A stretch of DNA of 9,387 bases from positions 1-9,387 of the forward strand of contig JAOGYN010000027.1 in NCBI GenBank assembly GCA_028112705.1, read 5' to 3'. Shown here one piece after another: positions 1 to 5,838 of the stretch (its first letter is position 1; each line of letters begins with the position of its first letter). Made by a program: the position numbers and the translations under genes. The DNA comes from GCA-002712045 sp028112705 (lineage in GTDB: Bacteria; Pseudomonadota; Alphaproteobacteria; Rhodobacterales; Rhodobacteraceae). The notes under the pieces were generated by a model, which was not told the DNA's origin, did no database searches, and saw only the letters and a list, made by a program, of their open reading frames with translations.

Positions 1-810
1 TTCCCCTCCATGTATGGAATTAATATTTAGCGTTGATTGTTTCGCACCTTCTGGAACCACAGGCATATTCGTTTTTTTATTTTTTAAAGCTGGAAAAAGT
101 TTTTTTTCCATATCTTCTAAAATAGCGCCCATATGCCTTACTGCACAATCGCCTAAAAAAGGCATTGAACCATGCGCAATGCGTCCTTTGGTTTCAATTT
201 CCGCCCACCATACACCACGATGCCCAACACAAACTCTATCTTTGTTCAACGGCTCTGGGATAATTACATGATCTACATTTTTAAAATGCCCTTTTTCTGC
301 AAGATAAGCGACACCACCAAAACCCCCAGATTCCTCATCTGCAGTACCTGAGATTTCAATACTACCATTGAAATTTGGATAAGTAGCTATAAATGCTTCT
401 GCTGCAATGATTGAGGTCGCAAGACCGCCTTTCATATCACAGGCTCCACGGCCAAAAATTTTACCATCTCGAAGCTCTGCTCCAAAAGGATCAGTTGTCC
501 ACCCATTGCCAACCTCTACTACATCGGTGTGGCTATTAAAATGCACACAATCCCCAGAATTCTTTCCTTCATACCTACCTATAATATTCCATCTAGGGTA
601 TTTATCACTATCAGCAATTGCTCCTTTAGCCCGTATCATTTGAGTTTCAAATCCAGATGATTTTAATCGTTTTTCCAAATATTCACAAATTTCAAGATAA
701 TTTCCACAGGGTGGATTTATAGTGGGTATTCTTATTAAATCTTGTGTTAGTTGAATAAGATCTTCTTTACGAGATTCTATTTCTGACATTAATGTTTGAT
801 CATTTTGCAT
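1..810 (-). CDS. M20-family metallopeptidase (ArgE/DapE-type deacylase), C-terminus cut by window edge
   Basis: Reading the minus strand from an ATG at 810-808 gives 270 uninterrupted codons that run off the left edge of the window. M20 landmarks appear in order: the metal-binding SHTDVV (His94, Asp96), the GRGACDMKGG segment with the metal-bridging Asp125, the catalytic pair in TADEES (Glu159/Glu160), PEP with Glu186, and GRIAHGS with His213 inside the dimerisation (lid) domain. LNINSIHGGE at the edge matches the typical family segment. Members are usually about 380-430 residues, so roughly a third is missing, including the last metal-ligand His. M20 enzymes are cytosolic di-zinc amidohydrolases that remove acyl groups from amino acids. 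Acetylornithine deacetylase or succinyl-diaminopimelate desuccinylase is the nearest label, but substrate cannot be read from sequence. It lies 46 bp downstream of ecm in the same orientation and may share its transcript. A GGAA ribosome-binding-site-like sequence precedes the ATG and sits in the arm of the 817-851 hairpin. Family call is secure; substrate is open. Confidence 0.9.
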   Translation of the reverse strand, partial: MQNDQTLMSEIESRKEDLIQLTQDLIRIPTINPPCGNYLEICEYLEKRLKSSGFETQMIRAKGAIADSDKYPRWNIIGRYEGKNSGDCVHFNSHTDVVEVGNGWTTDPFGAELRDGKIFGRGACDMKGGLATSIIAAEAFIATYPNFNGSIEISGTADEESGGFGGVAYLAEKGHFKNVDHVIIPEPLNKDRVCVGHRGVWWAEIETKGRIAHGSMPFLGDCAVRHMGAILEDMEKKLFPALKNKKTNMPVVPEGAKQSTLNINSIHGGE

Positions 811-816
811 TTTAAA

Positions 817-851
817 TTCCAATTAGCATATATTTGATATGCTAATTGGAA
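817..851 (-). promoter_or_regulatory. Intercistronic hairpin between ecm and the M20 peptidase gene
   Basis: TTCCAATTAGCATA (817-830) is the perfect reverse complement of 838-851, with a 7-nt loop; a further T-A pair can close the loop to 5 nt. It is the only structure in the 46-bp gap. On the minus strand it is followed by TTTAAA and then the peptidase ATG, so it lacks the long U tract of a strong intrinsic terminator. The stem is also AT-rich. It could be a weak terminator, an attenuator, or an mRNA-processing or stability element setting different expression of ecm and the peptidase. The GGAA that would serve as the peptidase's ribosome binding site is at the end of the 3' arm. The structure is seen directly; the role is inferred. 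Confidence 0.5.
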
Positions 852-856
852 GAGCA

Positions 857-2803
857 TCAGACATCAACTATTTCTATAAGGTCTGCTATAATTTTATTTA
901 ATTCAAAGTCTTTGGGTGTGTAAACCTGAGATACACCGGCTTTTTTTAAATCTATTGTGTCTTTTTCTGGAATTATCCCACCAACTACAACAGGAATATC
1001 TTGCCTATCCTTATCCTTTAGTCGCTTGAGCACATCTTTAACTAGAGGGGTATGGCTACCTGAAAGAATAGATAATCCAATTACATGCACATTTTCCAAT
1101 ATTGCAGCATCCACAATTTCATTTGGTGTCAATCGTATGCCCTCGTAGGTTATTTCAATGCCGCAATCGCGCGCGCGCGTTGCTATTTGTTCAGCTCCAT
1201 TTGAGTGCCCATCTAATCCTGGCTTGCCAACAAGTAATTTCATACGTCTACCCAACCTGTCTGACACTTCATCAACAGCTAAACGTAAGTGATCTAAATT
1301 TGAGACATCATTAGATATGGATTTACCAACTCCCGTAGGTGCTTTGTAAACCCCAAATACGTCTCTCATAACCTGACCCCATTCGCCAGTAGTAACTCCA
1401 GATTTTGCGGCTTCGATGGATGGTGGCATAATATTATCACCGTTTTTGGCTGCTATTTTGAGCGAATGTAGGGCATGTCTTACTCTGTCTGGATTTCGGG
1501 TACTCCGCCATTTATCCAATCGATCTAATTGATCTCTTTCTGCGCCGACATCTGCTGTCATTATTGAGCCATCATTTGCTGTTAATGGGCTAATTGCACT
1601 CTCGATAAATTTGTTTACGCCTACAACAGTTGATGAGCCGTCTTCAATTTTAGAAATTCTTTCGGAATTAGATTTTACTAATTGAGTTTTCATATACTCA
1701 ATGGCATTCAAAGCACCTCCAAGACTATCTATTTGATTTAATTCTATTAGTGCGCCTTCTTTTAACTGTTTTACTTTTTTATCAATAGTAGGGTTTTCAT
1801 CAAATATATCTTCATATTCTAATAGATCAGTTTCATAAGCCATAATTTGTTGCATTCGCAAAGACCATTGTTGGTCCCAGGGCCTTGGTAATCCAAGTGC
1901 CTCGTTCCAGGCGGGAAGCTGAACGGCTCTAGCCCGTGCATTTTTTGACAACGTTACTGCAAGCATTTCAATCAATATCCGATAGACGTTATTTTCTGGT
2001 TGTTGCTCAGTTAAACCTAATGAATTAACTTGCACACCATAACGAAATCGCCGGAACTTTGGATCTTTTACTCCATATCGATTAAGACAAATTTCATCCC
2101 ATAGCTCAACAAAAGCTCGCATTTTACAAATTTCAGTAATGAAGCGTATACCTGCGTTTACAAAGAATGAAATGCGCCCAACTAATTGTGGAAAGTCTTT
2201 TTTTGATACTTTTGTTTGCAGATTATCTAATACTGAAGTTGCGGTTGCTAATGCGAATGCTAACTCTTGCTCAGGCGTTGCTCCTGCTTCTTGTAGGTGA
2301 TATGAGCAAACGTTCATTGGGTTCCACTTTGGGACAAATTCGTAACAGTATGCTGCAATATCTGTTATTAAACGCATTGAAGGCTCTGGTGGGCAGATAT
2401 AAGTCCCACGACTAAGGTATTCCTTAATTATATCATTTTGTACCGTACCTTTAAGTTTGGTACTATCGATGCCCTGTTCTTGTGCGACAGCTATGTATAA
2501 TGATAGCAACCAAGGTGCTGTTGCATTAATTGTCATTGACGTGTTCATTTTATCTAAAGGGATGTCTTTGAATAAAGTTTTCATATCACCCATATGAGAT
2601 ATTGGTACGCCAACTTTTCCAACTTCTCCTTTTGCTAAAATATGATCACTATCATATCCAGTTTGAGTTGGTAGATCGAAAGCTATAGATAAACCTGTCT
2701 GCCCTTTACTTAGATTATTTTTATATAGCGCATTCGATGCTTTAGCAGTGGAGTGACCCGCATAGGTCCGAAAAAGCCAAGGTTGATTTTTATTTTGAGC
2801 CAC
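857..2803 (-). CDS. ecm: Ethylmalonyl-CoA mutase, B12-dependent (MeaA)
   Basis: Adenosylcobalamin-dependent mutase converting (2R)-ethylmalonyl-CoA to (2S)-methylsuccinyl-CoA in the ethylmalonyl-CoA pathway; cytosolic. The long N-terminal part is the methylmalonyl-CoA mutase-type barrel: PWLFRTYAGHST near the start, FDLPTQTGYDSD, NATAPW, the YICPPEPSMRLI segment, and NVCSYHLQEAGATPEQE. The last ~125 residues are the cobalamin-binding domain with GLDGHSNGAEQ (lower-ligand His about residue 533), SILSGSH and VVVGGIIP. One-chain architecture of about 650 residues, and close resemblance to Rhodobacter/Methylobacterium Ecm/MeaA as I recall them, favour Ecm over methylmalonyl-CoA or isobutyryl-CoA mutase. 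The frame is open to an ATG at 2848 (663 aa), but I prefer the GTG at 2803-2801 (648 aa). AGGA lies 8 nt before it, and the protein then starts VAQNKNQPWLF, like known orthologs; the extra MMLLSYQS-type residues look non-coding. It is divergent from the acyltransferase-ccr side, as expected for a shared pathway locus. The stop is TGA. Confidence 0.95.
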   Translation of the reverse strand: MAQNKNQPWLFRTYAGHSTAKASNALYKNNLSKGQTGLSIAFDLPTQTGYDSDHILAKGEVGKVGVPISHMGDMKTLFKDIPLDKMNTSMTINATAPWLLSLYIAVAQEQGIDSTKLKGTVQNDIIKEYLSRGTYICPPEPSMRLITDIAAYCYEFVPKWNPMNVCSYHLQEAGATPEQELAFALATATSVLDNLQTKVSKKDFPQLVGRISFFVNAGIRFITEICKMRAFVELWDEICLNRYGVKDPKFRRFRYGVQVNSLGLTEQQPENNVYRILIEMLAVTLSKNARARAVQLPAWNEALGLPRPWDQQWSLRMQQIMAYETDLLEYEDIFDENPTIDKKVKQLKEGALIELNQIDSLGGALNAIEYMKTQLVKSNSERISKIEDGSSTVVGVNKFIESAISPLTANDGSIMTADVGAERDQLDRLDKWRSTRNPDRVRHALHSLKIAAKNGDNIMPPSIEAAKSGVTTGEWGQVMRDVFGVYKAPTGVGKSISNDVSNLDHLRLAVDEVSDRLGRRMKLLVGKPGLDGHSNGAEQIATRARDCGIEITYEGIRLTPNEIVDAAILENVHVIGLSILSGSHTPLVKDVLKRLKDKDRQDIPVVVGGIIPEKDTIDLKKAGVSQVYTPKDFELNKIIADLIEIVDV

Positions 2804-2958
2804 TTTCAAAATCCTAAAAAAAATTGATTGGTAAGATAATAACATCATACTAACCCAAATGGGAACATTATGTCTAAAACTTGTTTGGTCCCATCGTCGC
2901 AGTGTAATATTTGAAAAGGCATGTTGTCCATAAGTTACTTTAGTTTAGGGTGCAGCCT
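2804..2958. promoter_or_regulatory. Divergent promoter region between ecm and the acyltransferase gene
   Basis: This spacer must carry promoters in both directions. For the rightward gene, TTGTTT (2881-2886), an 18-bp spacer and TAATAT (2905-2910) form a plausible sigma-70-type promoter about 50 bp before the start codon. For ecm no clear promoter stands out; TATGAT- and TATTAT-like hexamers lie on the minus strand around 2834-2850, without good -35 partners. An imperfect inverted repeat, ATGGGAACA (2859-2867) and TGGTCCCAT (2886-2894), pairs at 8 of 9 positions and overlaps the -35 candidate, so it could be an operator. CCCAAATGGG at 2854-2863 is a second short symmetric element. All assignments are by eye. 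Confidence 0.5.
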
Positions 2959-4335
2959 ATGTTTGGAATCATAGAAATCCCTATTTGGTTGGCGGTCGTT
3001 GGAGGTCTACTAATGATATTTGGTCTACTGGACCGAGTGTTAGTTCCCTCAGTTAGATGGTATTTTAAAAGGCGGTTTGAACGCCTTATAAACCGGTTAA
3101 ATAAAAAGTTGGACTTAAAGATACAACCTTTCAAGTTAATGCAACGAAGAGTGATGATTGACCGGTTAGTTTACGATTCAGAGGTCATGGATGCAGCGAT
3201 AGAATATGCTCAGAATAATCAGATCCCTGAAAAGGTTGTGATTGACGAAGTGGCTACTTATGCGAGAGAAATAATCCCTTCGTTTTCGGCTATGGCTTAC
3301 TTTGGGTTTGCCATAAGGTTAGCTCGATTGATCTCTAAACTGATTTACAGAGTAAACTTAGGTCTTGAAGAGAAGCAAATTTTTTCTGGACTAGATAAGA
3401 ATGCAACCGTTGTGTTTATTATAAACCATAGATCTAATATGGATTATTTTATTTTAACATGGCTGGCTTCTGATCGTTCAGCTCTTTCTTACGCTGTTGG
3501 TGAGTGGGCGCGAGTTTGGCCATTTCAGCAATTGATACGAGCCTGGGGTGGATATTTTATCAGACGTACAGATCAAGGACCACTTTATCGTAAAGTGTTA
3601 ACGAGATACGTGCAAATGGCGACTGATGGTGGAGTAACACAAGCTATTTTTCCAGAAGGGGCCTTAAGTCTTGATGGTAAGTTAAAAAGGGGTAAGCTCG
3701 GAATCTTGAGTTATATGGTTTCGAAGTTTGACATAGGGCAAAAGCGAGATATTGTATTAGTGCCTGTGGGATTGAATTATGACCGAGTTTTAGAAGATCG
3801 TATTCTTTTAAAAGCCTCAAATCATCCAGAGGAGCATTTTGAATTCAGTTTGTTGTCAGCAGTTGGCTTTTTATTCAGGCAAATATGGTTACGGCTGACT
3901 GGTCGATTTAATCGTTTTGGGTATGCTAGTGTTAGCTTTGGACAGCCTATCTCAATGAGAACGTTTATGGCAAATAGTGATATTAAAAGTTCGGATCGCC
4001 GGACAGTTTTGTTAGGTCGAAAAGTTATGGATGAAGTCAGCAAGGTTGTGCCAGTCTTGCCGGTCCCTCTAGTTGCAACAGCAATAAAATCTGCAAATGC
4101 GCCTTTGCAAGATGCGCAAATCCAGGAACTATGTGCTGATTTATTAAAAAAACTTAAGTCTTCTGGTGCACAGGTGCATGTGCCAGTTGAAACACAGTCT
4201 TACGTCATTGAGCATGCGTTAGAAACCCTTTTGAATAGAGGCGCGCTGAAGAGAAGTAAGGATGGTATTGTAATAGATAATTCTGATGGAAATCTTATAG
4301 ATTTTTATGCAAACTCTATTATCCATTTGATGTAA
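2959..4335 (+). CDS. PlsB/DHAPAT-like glycerolphosphate acyltransferase
   Basis: Predicted membrane-associated acyltransferase of 458 residues that transfers a fatty acyl group to a glycerol-phosphate-type acceptor (glycerol-3-phosphate or dihydroxyacetone phosphate), the entry step to phospholipids. All four blocks of the PlsB/GPAT group are visible: NHRSNMDY (residues 156-163, the catalytic HX4D), GGYFIRR (197-203), FPEGALS (231-237) and LVPVGLNYDRV (267-277). The C-terminal IDFYANSIIHL resembles the conserved end of GPAT proteins. One hydrophobic segment (about residues 6-24) followed by arginines is a likely membrane anchor. It is much shorter than E. coli PlsB (about 800 residues) and lacks that protein's long N-terminal region. 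ATG 2959 is chosen because AGGG (2947-2950) sits 8 nt upstream; GTG 2950 would overlap that site. It sits between ecm and ccr, with a 156-bp gap before ccr. An alternative label is a 1-acylglycerol-3-phosphate acyltransferase, but GGYFIRR favours the GPAT/DHAPAT side. Confidence 0.8.
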   Translation: MFGIIEIPIWLAVVGGLLMIFGLLDRVLVPSVRWYFKRRFERLINRLNKKLDLKIQPFKLMQRRVMIDRLVYDSEVMDAAIEYAQNNQIPEKVVIDEVATYAREIIPSFSAMAYFGFAIRLARLISKLIYRVNLGLEEKQIFSGLDKNATVVFIINHRSNMDYFILTWLASDRSALSYAVGEWARVWPFQQLIRAWGGYFIRRTDQGPLYRKVLTRYVQMATDGGVTQAIFPEGALSLDGKLKRGKLGILSYMVSKFDIGQKRDIVLVPVGLNYDRVLEDRILLKASNHPEEHFEFSLLSAVGFLFRQIWLRLTGRFNRFGYASVSFGQPISMRTFMANSDIKSSDRRTVLLGRKVMDEVSKVVPVLPVPLVATAIKSANAPLQDAQIQELCADLLKKLKSSGAQVHVPVETQSYVIEHALETLLNRGALKRSKDGIVIDNSDGNLIDFYANSIIHLM

Positions 4336-4491
4336 TAATTTCATCAAAGCAATAAAATTACGTTTTAATACCCTTAGGTGACTTAAAGTTACATATAATT
4401 ATTTTAATGACAATGAAAATTACTCTTGCGATTACTTTCTTATATTGCGAATAGTTAGTGACTGTAAAAATGATTGATTCTGGAGAGTATT
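4336..4491 (+). promoter_or_regulatory. ccr upstream region with a repeated TTGCGA motif
   Basis: This 156-bp AT-rich spacer most likely carries ccr's own promoter. A perfect TATAAT occurs at 4394-4399 but has no convincing -35 at 16-18 bp. TTGCGATTA (4426-4434) and TTGCGAATA (4445-4453) form a direct repeat matching at 8 of 9 positions, with a 19-bp period, 40-60 bp before the start codon; this is a candidate activator or repressor site. GGAGAG (4482-4487) is a clear ribosome binding site 4 nt before ATG 4492. I see no terminator for the preceding acyltransferase gene, so read-through into ccr is possible. Confidence 0.5.
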
Positions 4492-5781
4492 ATGCTGGAC
4501 ACACCAAATAGTAGGATTTCTTACAAAGCTGATGAAAAAGAATTGTATGAGGTTGGGGAGATTCCACCGTTAGGATATGTACCAAAAAAAATGTACGCAT
4601 GGGTGATTAGAAGAGACCGGCATGGTGAGCCAGATAAGTCATTTAAAGTAGAGGTTGTTGAAACGCCAGTTTTAGACAGCACTGAAGTTTTAATTTTCGT
4701 TATGGCGGCTGGAGTGAACTATAATGGTATATGGGCAGGCCTTGGTATCCCTATTTCCCCTTTTGATGTACACAAAGAAGATTTCCATGTCGCCGGGTCA
4801 GATGCAGCAGGAATAGTCTGGGCAATTGGTGATAAGGTAACAAGGTGGAAAGTTGGTGATGAAGTTGTAGTTCACTGTAATCAGGATGATGGTGACGATG
4901 AAGAATGTAATGGTGGTGATCCAATGTTTTCCTCTAGTCAAAGGATTTGGGGGTATGAAACGGCAGATGGATCTTTTGCACAGTTTACCCGTGTGCAAGC
5001 GCAACAATTAATGCTGCGTCCAAAACATTTAACTTGGGAAGAGAGTGCTTGCTATACTTTAACCTTGGCAACAGCATACCGCATGCTATTTGGTCATCAC
5101 CCACATGAATTAAAACCAGGCCAAAATGTTCTAGTATGGGGAGCTTCAGGTGGCCTTGGATCATTTGCCATTCAATTAATTAATACTGCAGGTGCTAATG
5201 CAATTGGGGTTATTTCAGATGAAGAGAAGCGTGACTTTGTCATGGGCTTGGGTGCTAAAGGAGTAATTAATAGGAAAGATTATAATTGTTGGGGTCAATT
5301 GCCAGTAGTAAATTCTGATGAATATAAAGCTTGGTTTGGTGAGGTCAGAAAGTTTGGAAAAGCTATTTGGGAAATAACTGGAAAGGGTGTGAATGTTGAC
5401 ATGGTATTTGAACATCCTGGCGAAGCTACATTCCCTGTCTCAACGTTTGTTTGCAAAAAAGGTGGTATGATAGTCATTTGTGCTGGAACAACAGGATATA
5501 ATTTAACGATGGATGCCCGTTACGTCTGGATGAATCAAAAAAGAATTCAAGGAAGTCATTTTGCACATTTAAAACAGGCGGCGGCGGCTAATCAATTGAT
5601 GCTAGAGCGAAGATTAGATCCGTGTATGTCTGAAGTTTTTCCTTGGATTGATATACCCAATGCTCATGCTAAAATGCGAAAAAATGAACATAAACCCGGA
5701 AACATGGCCGTTTTGGTTTCGGCACCACAAACTGGTCTACGTACTTTTGAGGATACTTTAGAAGCGAGTGGAAACTTATAG
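4492..5781 (+). CDS. ccr: Crotonyl-CoA carboxylase/reductase
   Basis: NADPH-dependent reductive carboxylation of crotonyl-CoA to (2S)-ethylmalonyl-CoA, the committing step of the ethylmalonyl-CoA pathway; cytosolic. The protein has 429 residues, normal for Ccr, and the medium-chain dehydrogenase/reductase fold: a GroES-like catalytic part (about 35-190) and a Rossmann NADPH domain with WGASGGLGSF (216-225). Family-specific segments include GVNYNGIWAGLG (74-85), the acidic insert DDGDDEECNGGDP (132-144), WGYETADGSF, VFEHPGEATFP (305-315) and GSHFAH (354-359). The Asn of GVNYN and the His of GSHF appear to match residues reported to hold CO2 in characterised Ccr; that alignment is from memory. 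The frame is open to a TTG at 4474, but ATG 4492 has the strong GGAGAG site and gives the usual MLDTPNS-type N-terminus. Transcription is divergent from ecm, with the acyltransferase gene between. The helicase follows 57 bp downstream. I noticed no missing key residue. Confidence 0.97.
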   Translation: MLDTPNSRISYKADEKELYEVGEIPPLGYVPKKMYAWVIRRDRHGEPDKSFKVEVVETPVLDSTEVLIFVMAAGVNYNGIWAGLGIPISPFDVHKEDFHVAGSDAAGIVWAIGDKVTRWKVGDEVVVHCNQDDGDDEECNGGDPMFSSSQRIWGYETADGSFAQFTRVQAQQLMLRPKHLTWEESACYTLTLATAYRMLFGHHPHELKPGQNVLVWGASGGLGSFAIQLINTAGANAIGVISDEEKRDFVMGLGAKGVINRKDYNCWGQLPVVNSDEYKAWFGEVRKFGKAIWEITGKGVNVDMVFEHPGEATFPVSTFVCKKGGMIVICAGTTGYNLTMDARYVWMNQKRIQGSHFAHLKQAAAANQLMLERRLDPCMSEVFPWIDIPNAHAKMRKNEHKPGNMAVLVSAPQTGLRTFEDTLEASGNL

Positions 5782-5813
5782 TTTTGGGCTAGCAAGTGAT
5801 GGGTCTTAAGGAT

Positions 5814-5835
5814 AAACTCATGAAAAAATGAGTTT
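5814..5835 (+). promoter_or_regulatory. Hairpin between ccr and the helicase gene
   Basis: AAACTCAT (5814-5821) and ATGAGTTT (5828-5835) are perfect reverse complements around the loop GAAAAA. There is no U tract after it (CTATTG follows), so it is a poor intrinsic terminator for ccr. The stem covers the ATG at 5820 and the GAG at 5830-5832, the only ribosome-binding-like sequence near the helicase TTG start. Folding could therefore reduce helicase translation. The structure is seen directly; the role is inferred. Confidence 0.4.
5820..5831 (+). other. Three-codon leader reading frame (MKK-stop) or displaced helicase start
   Basis: ATG AAA AAA TGA at 5820-5831 is preceded at an ideal 7-nt distance by AAGGA (5808-5812), the best ribosome binding site in this gap. 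The frame closes after three codons, while the helicase frame begins at TTG 5839, eight bases past the TGA. Skipping one A of the A6 tract (5823-5828) would join this ATG directly to the helicase as MKNEFLLQFSDDQ. It may be a real micro-ORF coupling translation, the site of slippage, or the trace of a one-base error. The sequence alone cannot decide. Confidence 0.3.
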
Positions 5836-5838
5836 CTA

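Noticed and set aside
14..643. Two plus-strand frames (14-271 and 407-643) at the left end
   Set aside because: The minus strand here encodes 270 continuous residues with every M20 motif in order, so these are shadows.
1168..1179. Alternating (CG)6 run in an otherwise AT-rich region, a possible Z-DNA or methylation hotspot
   Set aside because: It encodes the conserved Ala-Arg-Ala-Arg-Asp stretch of the Ecm cobalamin domain (ATRARDCG), so protein constraint explains it.
2167..2415. 82-codon leucine-rich frame on the plus strand
   Set aside because: Antisense to conserved ecm sequence; the hydrophobic composition is a complement artefact.
4394..4399. Perfect TATAAT as the definite ccr promoter
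   Set aside because: No acceptable -35 lies 16-18 bp upstream and there is no extended -10; in AT-rich DNA such hexamers are common. It is kept only as a candidate in the region entry.
4474..4491. TTG-initiated six-codon extension of ccr
   Set aside because: It includes the GGAGAG ribosome binding site that serves ATG 4492, and Ccr proteins normally begin at the MLDTPNS-like position.
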